A DNA stretch of 64,000 nt from Heliocidaris tuberculata (taxonomy: Eukaryota; Echinodermata; Echinoidea; Camarodonta; Echinometridae), in contig CM046837.1 of the NCBI GenBank assembly GCA_025618425.1, forward strand, positions 24,335,488-24,399,487. The letters run 5' to 3'. The first letter of the stretch is position 1; each line of letters begins with the position of its first letter. Below are positions 1 through 13,178 of this stretch, one piece after another. The notes under the pieces are model-generated. The model did not search any database. It was not told where the DNA came from and saw only the letters and a list, made by a program, of their open reading frames with translations. Made by a program: the position numbers and the translations under genes.

Positions 1-1598
1 TAGTGTACAAAAATCGACAGAGCGTAATGTCGTACAACCAAATAAACACAACACACTTATTAAGAAGTCCGAAAAGTAAGACTAATATAAAAGAATTTTT
101 TTTTTTCTATTGAAACTTTTTAAAAACTTGATAAGGTGGCAGAAGGAAGAGTGTGTGCAGGGTCATCACTATAGTACTTTCAACTTGTGTGTGATGGATT
201 GACTTGGCGACTGCAGCAGGAAATTGCCGGCTATACTAGGCGCCGGGGGGAGGGGGGGGGGGGGACTTGAAAAAAGGGTCTCTTTTATAAGACTATTACT
301 GAAAATAATTAATGTCAGTTATATATTGCTGTCAACAATCTCATAAAAGTAAAATCATATCAATAAATATGATCAGGAATTGAATAAATATAAGTGGATA
401 TATCCTATAATTAAGTAATATAGTTAGGTATCATGTCTACAGTATGTGTATTTGTTTTGGATTTTGTAAATTGATTTTGGTAAATTGGCTATTTTGATGA
501 GTCATTCTTGCCGCACTACGTAATGAGTCTAACATGCGATCAATGATTCATTGTCCATAAAATGTAACTTTGATAATTGTATTTTTCAAAATATCTTGAA
601 GGATAATCTTCTATCAATTTATTTGAGGTAGATCTATTTCAATAAAATGTTCAATAACAATATATATATTTATAAAAAATTTATGAACAATTCACATTGA
701 TAGCAGAAGGTTGTTCTACTTTAATTCAAACCATATTCCGCAAAAAACAACTTACTACATGTCAAATTGGCAATTACTTCGCTCATTTTAGTGCATATAA
801 ATTAATGCCCAATGGCATTGGGATGCTGGGCAACACATGTTGGCTGTGTTATAATAGCATTCATTGTTCATTGGACCTTCTTTCCCAAGGTATCCAATGT
901 CCTATTGGGAACGCTAAACGAATCGCCTGGAGCAATGTACTGTAGGAATTTCTAAATGCATTACTTATTTAACATTTGAAATATTTATTTCAAGTTAAGC
1001 AACAAATATCAAACACTGATTTTCAATTCAATTCATTGGTCCATGATATGTAAAAATACATAGAAAATTAACCTCCACTGGCTGATAATAAACTAATTAC
1101 GATAAATTACATACATGAACATGTGAAATAATGAGACATATAAAAGAAGAAAAACTGTGCACGTGCTACATGAATACATTAAAAATCTAAAAATTTAAAA
1201 GACAAAAGGCCAACTCCTATTACACTTACTTGACAATCTAAAGCGGATCAAGTGGGAAATAAGAATCATGATTAAATTAAGAAGTAGGAAAAGAGAAAAG
1301 AACAGGGCAAGTAGTACAGGAGAATCAGGAGAAGGGGACCTTAGAAACCAGATTAGATAGCTGCAGCCAAAGCCATGCATGATATGGTATGTGTGTGTGT
1401 AGATCGGCAGAGGAAGGTCGCCCAGGGGAAGAGAAAACTAGTTATCTAGTGACATTGTTATTGAAGGTATGAATTGAATTGGGGAAAAAAGAAATCCTGC
1501 TTTGATATCTATTCTCAAAAGATATATGAACAATGCTTAACATGTCATGTAGGTCTTTCCATATTTTGACTTTATTTGACATGTCCACTATGCCTCTA
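1..1598. other. AT-rich stretch, no gene recognised
   Basis: No open frame here resembles a known protein. A G-rich run lies near 243-264 and a short GT run near 1390-1400. The 82-codon frame at 697-945 has no recognisable motif and a composition like its surroundings. Confidence 0.5.
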
Positions 1599-2535
1599 CA
1601 GTGCGTCCCAGAAAAAAAAGTTAACAGTCAACAAAAGTCTTCCCAAATAAAACAAAATATTCGAAGCAAAATTTCATACCAGTGTATAGCTTAGGGTCTC
1701 TTCTATTAAATGACACCTAAAGATCTGGCGATATTTTATGCTCGAGTGAGCAAAGTCCGCTTTTTTGGAAAGGTGCGAAATCCAGGCTTGACAAGAACTG
1801 GTCATTGTTCTGGCTGGTAAAAGTAAAATTAAGAGTCATGAAAGAGCTTAGAATTGTTTCATATTTTGATCAGGAACAGACAATTTATGAAAGAAAAGGA
1901 TTTACTTTTACTGTATGTACTTACATATCTTATCATCATTTTTATGCTTCAGGGAGCAACTAGCTACTTTATTGATTGCTTTGGAATATTAATTTTGGCG
2001 AGTTTTTATTTCAAGATTGCGTTTTCAGTCAACCACAAAATTTTGATAGGATATGTCTGGACATAAAGAAAACTAACTAAGCCTTTTCAAGACTTTCACC
2101 TTTGCTTATACCAGCCAAAACCAAAAAAATTTGTGTCTACCGTGGATTTTGCACCAATCACAATGGCTTTTGCTCACTTGAGCCTAAAATATCGTTTGAT
2201 GTTTTGGTACCATTTGATAGGAGAGACCCTAAGCTGTCCATAAGTATGAAAATATCCATTTGGGGAGAATTTTTCCAACTGTCAACTTTTAACGATTCTC
2301 AAATTTGTTAATATTAGCCAGAACAAATACTGATTCTTGTTAAGTCCGGATTTTGAATCCTTTAGCAAAAGTCACTTTTGCTCACTCAATCTTAAAATAT
2401 CTCTAGATTTTGGGGTGGCATTTGATAGAAGAGACCCTAAGCTCTCTACAGGTATAAACATTTCCTTGAAATGTTTTAAAATATTTATTTGGGGAGATTT
2501 TTTTCTAATCGTGAACTTTTTTCTGGGACGCACTG
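1599..2535. mobile_element. Mariner-like foldback MITE, TA target duplication
   Basis: The ends are inverted: CAGTGCGTCCCAGAAAAAAA on the left and its complement on the right, with TA immediately outside both (1597-1598 and 2536-2537). The two halves are diverged inverted copies of one unit, which includes a GCTTAGGGTCTCTTCTAT block at about 1690 and its complement at about 2225 and 2440. TA duplication and CAGTG ends fit Tc1/mariner-type non-autonomous elements. No transposase frame is present. Confidence 0.75.
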
Positions 2536-2537
2536 TA

Positions 2538-4974
2538 TGAAGAAAGATATCATACCGATGAAACTAATTGATATTAATTCTTTAAACACCCCTTTTGTGA
2601 CAAAAATTGTTCAGGCGATAGGTAAACGCCAATTTTGTACTGATGATATTCAACGTGCTCTCTTTGTAACATTTTAAATGTGTTGTGTCTTACAAAAATT
2701 ACCATAACTTTTTTTTTTCGTAATGTTAGCTTAGATCCTAATGAAAGTACAAAAATTCAATGAGGATGGTTAAGCACTTTTAAAGGGGTTGCTGATCGAT
2801 CAAAATCTCGGGGAAATTTTTTACACGACCCGTGTGACCCAAACAAATGCAATGCATGTTTTTTCCAATCGACAATAGTTAAATAAAATATATAGAAAAT
2901 ACGTACATTTTCATTTTTAAAGAAAAGAACACGCACAGAATGTACCTGTGTTTTCTTTGAATTTTTTAATCTCATGTATATATTTCGTTAATTTTGATTC
3001 TGCTACAAAATTTTCAATGTTAATATCTAGCTGGAAGGTCTATACGTAAAAGAGTCCTGCGTCACCCACAAGCTTTGTTCTATACGCACAAACAAATACA
3101 AAAATACATGATCAGTTACAATTTGTGGATAATTTGAAATGTAAAAAAAAAAAAAATGGTGGCTAAGATGTCCTCTAAATGAAAACAATTATTCGAGCAT
3201 TTCCTTATTGATTTACAGATTAGTCTTAAAGAACAACATTCCTTTTTTAATACGTCTAGAGGTGTATCGAGGCCCCTCTTGCAAAGCAGAACAATCAGTG
3301 CGTATATTGGCCTACCTTAAATCTGTGATCCATTATTGTGTGGAAAGTCCAATCGATGCAGAAGTCTATATACTTCTGTATACTTAAATAATCTGTAGGG
3401 CATTGGTTTATTATCAAAAGTAATTCCTTATGGGTTTCAGGATAGGTTGATATTATCACGAGATTAAAAAAAAAAAAAAATGTAACTGATTCTCCATTAA
3501 ACGCGATTACTACAAATAAAACCTCCCGTACAATATGTCAACAGGTGATAGCGCAGGCTTTCGACGTAGCCTTGCTTAAAAACCGATTGACTTTTCTTTC
3601 GAATAACAACAGCAACCAAAAAAAAACAACCAAAAAAAAAAAGAAAAAAAAAAGGAAGGAAAAAAACACACAACAAACGGATTGTATGTATATTGGTGTA
3701 TAATAGAGAGGGATGGGGGGGGGGGGGGGGGTACAGCCAGAATGTTGATATACCAGATATTTGAGCAACCCCTATCTCATAATAGGCGGTCAGTTTGTAC
3801 TATAGACATGTCCATCGTTTTTTGTATTTTGATGAAAAGAAAGAAAAAAAAAACAAACAAGCAATTGCCACTGTGTGTTGCAGTTGAAATTACAGAACAC
3901 CTTTTTAACCCAGAGTCATGAATCATTTATAACACCGGACAGCAAAAGGTTGGGAAACAGCTGCAACACACAATGGCAATTGCTGTGTTCTAAATTAATT
4001 ACTAATACGCACAGATTTCGTGGCCTTGATTTTTCAAAAAGTGAAAAATTTAATTATAATATTCTTAGAAAAGTATTCAGAGAAATCTCATGAAACTTGC
4101 TCCCATTGAATTTTACATCCTTCAACTTTGCAATGTAAAAACCTCAGTCTGATATGAGGTATAGTTTTTGAGTTATTAAAGATCAAAAGTGTCTTAAGTT
4201 TTTTCTAACACCTATAATATTTAAAAAGCGCAATAAAGAATTCTTTTTAAACAAGCATATAATAATTTTATCATGGAAAAGTGTTTTTATGTTTGATAAT
4301 TGGGTGAAACATTATCATAAACTTATATACATCATTATATTTCTGTACCATGTATGGAAACATGTATTTCTGCATCTACTTTTGTATTATGTATGAAGAA
4401 GAATATTTTGTATCTGTGTGAAGCATCATTAACTTATGTAAATTATCATTATTATGTATTATGTATGGAAGCATGTATTTCCGCATTTTTTCTGTATAAT
4501 GTACCGAAAAGAATTGAAGTTTCTATAGATAAAATCAGTCAATACAAAAAATAACGATAAGAAGTTTTTCTATTGAGCCACTTTTGTCCGATAACGATAA
4601 CGATAACACAAGTGATCAAGTAATCACTTGAGAAAGATGTTTAGAAACTTCGAAAGCTGGTGAGCTAGATAAAAGAACTGTTTGATTACAGAGCATGAAA
4701 CTTTTCTTGTTTAATTTTTGATCATTAATGTAAGGATATAACAAATACAACAGCTTTGGTAACTCTCCGCAAAATAAATACAATTGTGAGAAATGAAAAA
4801 CATGGAACAATTCTCTCATTTTCATTTCTCACAATTATATATATTGTGAGAAATATTCCTCGAACATAACGCTGGTGGTCACTCATAGTTGTTTAGTGAA
4901 AGGTATTACATAAATAAATAATACGAGAGGTGTAGATGTGTTCCGTTCGGTTGAACCATGTTGAATTTAGATAT
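2538..4974. other. Intergenic, low complexity, no gene
   Basis: Contains A/T runs, a 15-16-base G run near 3716-3731, an A-rich tract at 3617-3665, and an imperfect repeat of a word containing TATGTATGGAAGCATGTATT at about 4349-4500. GATAAC units recur at 4590-4606, and a short palindrome lies around 4786-4852. No gene recognised. Confidence 0.45.
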
Positions 4975-5453
4975 GTGAACAGAGATATGATGAAACGAAA
5001 TGAAGCAGGTCACTCGGTGTATTTACAAGCTTTCATTACTGTAAATGTATATTATTGCTGTCATTTTAGCATTTTTAACATGTTTTTAAATAAGTGTCAA
5101 TATATACAATGATATTAGATTTTTATAGTTGTTAAGCCAACTATTCGCGTAAACATGAAATATTCAGCCCTGCTGCCCTTCATGTGATATGTATTGTACA
5201 TGAATTGCGAATACAAATAAACCATTATTGATTGATTGATTTCGGCTCCTTGCCTCCTTCAAGTTTATTTGCTAACTTTTAAGGTCGAAGCAAATGTATA
5301 TGTTGTCCCCACAGAACACCTACACATTACACACGAGACAACATATACATTTGCTAATTTGCTAATTTGCAAATAAACTTGAAGAAGTCTAGGAGCCGAA
5401 AGCTTGTAAATATACGGAGTGACCTGCTTCATTTTGTTCCATCATATATCTGT

Positions 5454-5459
<6 letters not shown>
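4975..5459. repeat. Foldback repeat with internal LINE 3' end
   Basis: Outer arms 4975-5034 and 5399-5459 are inverted complements, sharing a GAAGCAGGTCACTC-type block. Inner arms 5240-5312 and 5335-5399 are also inverted, sharing the AACATATACATTTGC block and an AAACTTGAAG block. The left arm is interrupted by the insertion at 5035-5239. The (CA)n run at 5457-5490 adjoins the right end. Confidence 0.65.
5035..5239 (+). mobile_element. 5'-truncated LINE 3' end (L2/CR1-like tail)
   Basis: A 205-bp insertion splits the left arm of the foldback repeat. The uninterrupted arm reads AAGCTTTCGGCTCC, whereas here TTTC occurs at both 5031-5034 and 5240-5243, giving a 4-bp duplication. The insert ends AATAAACCATTATTGATTGA, a short tandem TTGA tail typical of L2/CR1-group LINEs. 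No coding sequence remains. Confidence 0.6.
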
Positions 5460-5485
<26 letters not shown>

Positions 5486-5490
5486 TCACT
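5457..5490. repeat. (CA)n microsatellite
   Basis: Nearly pure CA dinucleotide run. A matching (TG)n run with GC interruptions lies at 5924-5968. Several open frames nearby are made only of these repeats. Confidence 0.9.
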
Positions 5491-5923
5491 CAGGAAAATG
5501 AAGAAGAAAAAAAAAAAAGAGCCACACACACATTTAGTTTTTTTCTTACATCGTGTACTCATCATAAGCACACATATCATGCAAACAAGAATGTATCACA
5601 AATGCACGCACAAACAAGCATATGATCATGGTGTTCATTTGGAGTAAAATATACATAAATAAAGAAACAATATTCTGATTCAATTTGCTTTTTCAAACTA
5701 TTTTATTTTTTGACTTGCTGCTTCCAAGTATTTAACGATCATGACATGGTGATGATGTTAGTTGTCCCTCAACATCCAAAAAACTATCTTGAAAATAATA
5801 TGCGTAAATGTATCCTCTGTAGCTTTATTTGTGATCAGGAGTTAACTGTCTGTCCTGCTTGTGATGAGTAGACCATGTGAGAAAAAACTAAATGTGTATG
5901 TGGCTTTTTTTCTTCATTTTCCT

Positions 5924-5934
5924 GAGTGTGCGTG

Positions 5935-5967
<33 letters not shown>

Positions 5968-5968
5968 A
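5924..5968. repeat. (TG)n microsatellite
   Basis: Run of GTGTGTGCGTGTGTG units continuing as pure TG. Confidence 0.9.
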
Positions 5969-6359
5969 AAACTGTATGTGTGTTTTGATATGTGTGTCAT
6001 GTTTAATTTTGGTTGTAACGGTTTGAGCGTTATTTGAATCTGCAAATACCGAAGTAATGCCCCTATTCAAAATGTTTTGTTCAAACATCACATAAGGAGT
6101 ACGTTGGCGCAAGTTGATTTTTACACTCTCGCAAACAATGCCCCCTGTTAATCCAAGCGTAAACACATACCACACAAAACTGATACCAAAATGATGCGGG
6201 ATAAGATACTTTTTCAAAATATGAATAATAATTTTGCGTTTATAACTGAGTTTTAAACAAAATAGAAATTTTCTAAGTGTATACTTTTTTTTTAATCACA
6301 CGGTATATACACAATGTATACACACACATGTAAATATATAAACATGATAAAGCACGTTG

Positions 6360-6840
6360 AAAAAAAGTTCACAAAAAAAGTTTAAAGTTTTCCCAAATAA
6401 ATATTTCAAACTATTTACAGGAAATGAGAGCTTAGGGTCTCTTCTACAACATGACACCAAAATATCCGACGATATATTAAGCTTGAGTAAGCAAAAGCCA
6501 CTTTTAGTGAAAGGGTGCAAAATTCAGACTTGACAAGTATTGGTAATTGTTTTGGCTGGTATTAGCAAGGTTAAGAATCGTTAAAAGTGGTAGTTCGAAA
6601 ATGTCTCCCAAAATAATTATTACAAAATATTTCCAGGAACACGTCATACCTCTGCATAGCTTATATAGCTCTTATATCATGTGACACTAAAACAGTGAAC
6701 AATGCTTTACGCTTGATTGAACAAAAGCAACTTTTGTGAAAGGGTGCAAATCCACACTTGACAAGAATTTGTATTTGTTCTGGATGGTATCAGCAAAGTT
6801 GATAGTCTTAAAAGGGCTTAGAAATGTTTATATTCTGGTC
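6360..6840. repeat. Two tandem diverged copies of the 1599-2535 MITE body
   Basis: Copies at about 6425-6595 and 6650-6820 share the sequence order of the mariner-like element: the AGGGTCTCTTCTA block, then AAAGGGTGCAAA, then CTTGACAAG and a CTGG(C/A)TGGTAT block. The CAGTGCGTCCCAG ends are missing. A further fragment occurs at 9558-9676. Confidence 0.6.
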
Positions 6841-7889
6841 ATTAAAAGACAATGTAATGGCCAGACCATAATTTAACCATTTCTTTAAATTTAAGACTCC
6901 TTCAAAATTAATATTACAAAACACGGAATAAAGTAGATAATTGCTCACTTAAAAAATAAAGGGGAAGTGCGGTCCAAGAAGCAGAAAAGTCAGACAAACG
7001 AATAATAGTAATAATAATAAAAAAAATAAAAAAATCGGACAACTGAAAAGAAATGTTCTAATGATATGAAAATCGGTCATGAGTTTGTGACGTTAATATC
7101 TCACAACTATTTTGTTCCGTCATATTGATGATACTAATTTTCATTTTTGTCAAAAATATAATTTCGCTATACCTTGAACCAAGTGATATTTATAGTAATA
7201 TGTGTTGGCATGTATACAATAATACAGCGTAAATAATTTTCTGTAAAAAACATGAAAATAAAGATTATTTAATAATATACATAAAAAATGAGTGACTGTG
7301 AATAAGTAATATTAAGTAACATTTTGAAAACAATCTCAACATTTTGGGGTTCATGAAATATTTCTGAAGGTGTATTTGATTTTTTAAAATTTGATTTGAT
7401 ATATTTCCCGTTTCAAAATAATTATACATGATACATATCGATCAAATGATTAAACATAAGACAATGTAATAAGTTTAGTATATAACACTAACATACAAAG
7501 ATAAAGGGTACTAAGAAGAGTACAAAAAACAATTTACACAAACGGATCATTATTGACCTAACATATACAATGAAACGGAAGGGCATGCTAAGAAAGCAAT
7601 GCTTGTATGATGCATGCCCCCAAAGACTTAAATACGTAAAAGAATTTTGGCCAAACAAAATTATAATAATTGGATAAATAGTGGCGAAAGTTACAGAAAA
7701 AAAATTCACGGTATGCCAGCATAGATTTCTAGGAAAACAAAGAGGAAGAGTGAAAAGACGGGAAATGGAAGGGAAAGAGGTTGGGAGCAGGAGCAAAAAC
7801 AAAGTCGTTAGGCACGTGTTCACAGGAAAACATGAAAAGGGTGAATGTTCAATTTTTATTTGGTATTAGGCTTGACCTGTTTGAAGGGG
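6841..7889. other. Intergenic, no gene recognised
   Basis: AT-rich sequence with an AATAATAATAA tract near 7005-7030. The open frame at 7488-7823 on the minus strand (111 codons) is hydrophobic but resembles no family I know and is probably chance. Confidence 0.4.
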
Positions 7890-9250
7890 GTTTAGGCTGA
7901 GGATATTTTTTGAGTTTACGTTTAAAAATTGTTAAGACTAGGGGATTCTTTACTTTCTTTATCTAAAGAGTTCCAATACATGGAACCTGAAAAAACAAAG
8001 GTGTTTTTGTGCAAAGAGTGTTCTTGTTAGAGGTAGGTGGTAATAATTGCCTTGTCTCGTTGGATATTTATGGTGTTGTTCTTTCGAAACATATCGTTAA
8101 AAATGGCAGGGAGTTCATTTTTACCTAATTTGTACATAAACTGGCCTAGTTGGAAATAATGAATGTCCTTCACCTTGAGGATTTTATTTTCAAAAAATAA
8201 AATATCAGTATGAGATATGTAATTTGCAGGAAAAATAATTCTAAGTACTGTTTTTAGAAGAATAAGTATTCTGTTCAATTGTGCTTGTGCTGCACAACCC
8301 CATGCTAATATACCATCATTTATATATGGTAATATCAAAGTGTAATACAATGTGAGTAGAGTGGGAGAAGGAAGGAAATATTTCAGTTTGTTAAATAACT
8401 CCAATGATACGGGAGATGGTTTTACACATGTTGTCAATATGCGGTTTCCAGGTTTATTTATTGTTGATTAGAATTCCTAAGAATTTAGTTGTAAATACTT
8501 TTTGGAGGACAGTGTTATCACAAATAATGTTACCTGGAAGATAATCAATTCTGTTACTAAAAAGCATATAATTGGTTTTCTGCAGGTTAAGAGATAGTTT
8601 ATTATCCTTGATCCGATCTGTTACTTGTATAAGTTCGGTGTTTAGTATTCTAAGAAGTTCCTTTGCATATGGATGAGAAAAGAAAAGGTTGGAGCCATCG
8701 GCAAAAAGAATAAATGAAAGAGTATTCGAGGATTTCTGAATGTCATTTATATAAATGATAAACAGAAGAGGACCTATGATACTGCCCTGTGGTACTCCAC
8801 AATTAACCGGAAGCGTACTAGAACAATGGTTGTCTATAGATACGAATTATATTCTGTTTTTGAGATAATTCCTGAACCACTTCAAGGCCTTTCTTCTAAT
8901 GCCATAATATGAGAGTTTATACAAAAGAATTTTATGGTTAATGGTGTCGAAGGCCTTGGAGAAGTCCAGGAAAATACCAATAGTGTGAAAACATTGATCA
9001 ATCGAATTAGCAACTTTATTTATAAAGGACAAAATTGCATGCGAAGTACTATGATTTTCGCGAAACCCAAATTGAGAGTTTGAAGGGATATTGTTTGTTT
9101 GTTTGTTTGTTTCTTTTGTTTTGTTTTTTGAGGAAAGCGGATGTTCTCGTATAGACTATTTTCTCAAGAACTTTTGATAAAGAAGTTAATAAAGATATGG
9201 GTATATACATGCAAAATATTATTACTGTAGATATAACTTGGTTCAAGTTA
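7890..9250 (-). pseudogene. LINE reverse transcriptase fragment (L2/CR1-like)
   Basis: Remains of the reverse transcriptase of a non-LTR retrotransposon, read from right to left. In order: a thumb-side block around 9049-9246 (SLSKVLEKIVYTRT), the RT palm block IFLDFSKAFDTINHKIL near 8930-8990, the CGVPQGSIIGPLLF block near 8770-8800, the catalytic box near 8686-8715, and the C-terminal LPYINDGILAWGCAAQAQ block in 8027-8437. The catalytic box reads FADGSN instead of FADDxN, so the second catalytic Asp is lost. Frame changes occur between blocks, and no endonuclease or ORF1 is seen. A TTTG-repeat tract at 9090-9120 lies inside. The FSKAFDTINH wording fits the L2/CR1/Jockey group. It is not functional. 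Confidence 0.85.
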
Positions 9251-11774
9251 CGGAAATCGTATTCTTGGGCGAAAATGGGAATTTGTATTATTAAAATTAA
9301 CAGTATAATTGGTCAGTTGTGAGGCAATGACAAATCCATAAACGAGTTGCAAATTTGGCTAGTTATTTTTATTGTTTTCCCTACCCTTTCATGTCACTAA
9401 CAAATCCATAACTTTCTTATTAGTTATCCGATTTTCCTCAAACTGTTTTTGATCTATTTGTCTAATTTTTCTGCTTCTATTAGAACCAAGTAATTCTTGG
9501 ACCTGTCTTCCTCTTTGAATTTTTATGGTTATATAAAGATACATATAGTAAAAAAAAAAGATTCGGGGGTACCGTTTGATAGAACAGACCCTAAGCTATC
9601 AACAGGTATATAAGTTTCTTGAATTATTTTTAAACATTTCTATTTGGAGGCTTCTTCCACGTGTCAACGATTTTAGGGACGCATGTGTATTTATATACAT
9701 GCAGAGTAAACACTCGGAAGTCTGTTGTCGTGAAGGGTGTTATTTTTTTTTTGTCTTTGAAAGAATAAGCAAAGTCCCTGACAGCATAATTGTTGAGTAA
9801 ATATTCGTGCAAATCATTCAGCAGAGATTTATTTTTAGGTAATCAAAGGTATTGACCCAGCTGTTCTCAGATAAACATTTGACGTGTTTCACTCTTAACT
9901 TTTGTGCCCAACTGTTTTATGATGTCTCATCTGTGCTCTATGGACAGGAATATATTTCCCCTACATGCCCTAAAATAAAGTATTTCAGTTTCCTTCAGTG
10001 TTATCAATTATAAGCTTTTGCCATTAAACTGTACAATGTGAGTCATGAAAAAATGAAACCCATATTCATGCCACAATATCTTACGAACCAGATGAAATTG
10101 TTGAAATATATTATAATGGTGTGATAGTTGATAATGTCTTCTTTAATTTAATAGGCTGCTAACCAAAAAGAAATCAGAGATGACCGAGGACTGGCCATTA
10201 AAAAAAAAATCAAAATCGCCTTCGCCAAGTTTGGGATGAATAGTGTTTAGGAGATACTTTCATTAAGTGTGAGTGCATGCAATTGTCATAGAGACCATTC
10301 AATCTAACCTCTAGTCCGTTGTGAAGTGGTCAAAAGTATCCTTTTTGGAAATTTCGTGAGGATTTTCGGAAACATACATTTTTAGGAGATAATGCCATGA
10401 ATGAAACTAATAGATATGCATTGTTTCCAAATATTAAAATGGGTCTGAAGTTACTTTTCGGGTATTTTCTTGGCCGTTTTCTTTCTTTCTTTTCTTTTTT
10501 TCCATTTTATCATTTAAAAAAATACTCTTAATAGGAAATAGGGATATGAATTCCTACTCTTTGTATGGAAATGATATCAAAGATGAATTTAATGGAAAAA
10601 TAATGCCCCAAAATATATAATTATAGAAATAAAGTCTTATGTTGATATAGAATTTATACGCCCTCTACAATGGTAATGAAACGTTGTCTACTGCTCAAAT
10701 GATTATTTCCAACAGTATTTAACTTAGAGCAAATCGTATATCAGTGATGGCCGGATAATCGATAAATGGCATAGCTCATTACATTGTTTACTTTGAAAAT
10801 GTGTTAGCAAATGGAGTGGCAGTGAAAATTAAGCAGTATGAAAAAAAGGATCAATCGAAAAGTAATATGCAACACGATCAACACTGATTGAACAACGAAC
10901 AATTCTTTACTTGATAGATGCCCCTTTTTCCTTTTCCTCCCATTCTCTTGGTATTTTTCCTCTGTTATATGAATTGTTTCCAAAATTAATTTTTATCACA
11001 GTGTTATCTGTAATTTAATCTTGACATTATATTTGCAGAGGAGAAATAAATTTGCTTTACTTTAATCCACACATCAGCTCCTGCATTCTTTGATCTCATG
11101 TTCAAATTTAGAGATAAAATTTATTTCGAATCTTGTAAAGCTGTGAAATAAACCATTCCTACACAAGTGGTTGTATTCATGTGTGCCATTTTTTTTTTTG
11201 GGGGGGGGGGGTTAAAGGGAAGGTTGAGTTCTGGGAAATGTAAAAAATGATCTGTGAGCTTTTTCATTCTTTTTATGCCAATAATCGATTATTTGTCACT
11301 GGTATACGATTCGATCTTAGTTAAACACTGTCATGTCGTTGTCGGAAACAGTCAATAGAGCAGAAGCCAATGTTTCATTAGCATCGTAGAGGGCGTATAA
11401 AATAATTCATGAATAAAAACCCATATTAGCTATAATTTTATAACATAACACTCGTACAAGTCTTCAGAGGTTAGCATATCCCAGGTGTTCAGAAGGTGGA
11501 ATCACACAAAGAATTTCAAAGTAATTGAAAATTCAAATGAGGTATATTGGCGGAACCTTATAAAAGGAAATTGTATCGCGTGGTATTTATCTTTTCCTTT
11601 GTGTGCTGGCAGTGACGGACAGACGTATAGTAGGGTATCTGAGAGGGATATCCGTGCATCCCCCCAGGACTAAACGAAACCAACTTTGTTATCTTCTTTA
11701 TAATGTACTTTAAGATATTAAAGATATTAACAAGAAAAAAAAAGTGGCCCCTCATGGTGAAAATCAAGATCAAG
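9251..11774. other. Repeat-rich intergenic stretch, no gene
   Basis: A MITE fragment with a TAGGGACGCA end lies at 9558-9676. An inverted pair of about 65 bp (10645-10735 against 11325-11402, sharing TTATACGCCCTCTAC) suggests a ~750-bp foldback element. A G-rich run lies at 11201-11211, followed by an AAGGTTGAGTTCTGGG fragment related to the repeats at 62.05 and 63.28 kb. No open frame is convincing. Confidence 0.45.
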
Positions 11775-12734
11775 TAGTCGGGCTGACATTTCGTGAACCT
11801 AGAAAAATTCCATACACTGAAGAGTTTTTGTTGATTTGTGATCTTTTGTGGTCCTATAGAACAATTTCAACTTTGTTGCCCGAAGGGCAACCTTGAGCAA
11901 TTTTCATAATTTGCGTAAAACCAAAATGGCGCCTGGTAGCCATATTGATTGAAACCCAACTTTTGAACTACATGTCATATACTATGTATGCATATAGGGG
12001 TTTCGAGGGTCGTAGAATTTATTTCTAACGCAATTTTTGAAATTCAAGGTCATGTTTAGGTCATAAAGTCAAATAAAGGTCAAATTTGTCACCTGTTTAT
12101 ATGACCATGCATGCGTTAGATTTTTAAATTGTTGTTGATGTCTAATGTTCAAATGAAGGGGCTTTGGGTGTGTAGAACTAATCTCGGGGATCATTCATTC
12201 ATTTATTGGTCAGAAGGGGGTCAATACAAGGTCAAAGTTGAACTTGATATTATGGATTGTACTTTCGTTCTCGGATGGTAGAGATACATTCCAATATCAT
12301 CCACTGGGAAGATTTTCATGCTGTTCTCCTGTCGAGCACCTCTCATGAGCAATAATATTATGGGTAGTATTCTAAACAATTAAAAGGAAATGCATCATCT
12401 TATTATAGTGCCAGCTGTTTATTCCTACAACTTAAAGGTCGGTGTTATTACTCAATTAACCGGTGACAGATTTTGCCTACTTGGACATCCATATGAGCAT
12501 GATGAGTGAGCGGATAATAACCTATGCTGACGCTATCTGTTAACTTGATGTACAAGAAAAATTATGTAACAGCTTCAGAATCTCAGTAACGATCGCTCTT
12601 GGTTCCAGCAAAGATTATTACCGGTAATACAAGCCAAATGATAGTCCAATTTGTCCAAGTGCATTACTACATCATCAACAGCCCAGCAAGATTGTCATAT
12701 ATGTCAGTGCTAGGAATAGGTGACAGGTAACATG

Positions 12735-13150
12735 TCGTTTTTCCGAAGTTTCATAATTCCGAAGGTTCGTTTTTCTGAAGGTTCGTATTTCCGAAGGTTC
12801 GTTACTCCGACGGTTCGTAATTCCGAAAATTAGATAGGGTTCATAATTCCGAAAATGAAAAAGGGTTCATAAATCCAAAGGTTCGTAATTCCGTAAAGTT
12901 ACGTAAGGCTCTATTGCATTTTCGGAATTAAGAACCTTCAGAATCATGACCCCTTTTTCATTTTCGGAATTACGAACCCTATTTCATTTTTAGAATTACG
13001 AACCTTCGGAATAACGAACCTTCGGAGTAATGCATATCAAATGTTCGGAATTATGAACCCTATTTCATTTTCGGAATGATGAACCCCCTGCTATGGGAAA
13101 TTTGTGTTTCGGAAGTACGAACCTTAGAAATTATGAACCTGCGGACTTTC
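12735..13150. repeat. Cluster of TTCGGAATTACGAACC-type words in both orientations
   Basis: The word GGTTCGTAATTCCGAA and its complement TTCGGAATTACGAACC recur about twenty times in this short tract. One orientation dominates before 12900 and the other after it, so the whole tract can fold as one imperfect hairpin. Spacer words such as AGGGTTCATAATTCC separate the units. Confidence 0.7.
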
Positions 13151-13178
13151 TCAAGCCAAGTGATCAGTTACACTGTTT

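Noticed and set aside
697..945. 82-codon frame as a small Cys-containing protein
   Set aside because: No ATG at its start (begins ATT), no recognisable motif, and no neighbouring gene structure.
5457..5968. CRISPR-like or regulatory array from the CA/TG runs
   Set aside because: Plain dinucleotide microsatellites in a eukaryotic genome.
7488..7823. 111-codon minus-strand hydrophobic frame as a membrane protein
   Set aside because: No family resemblance, no splice or promoter context, and AT-rich composition gives hydrophobic chance frames.
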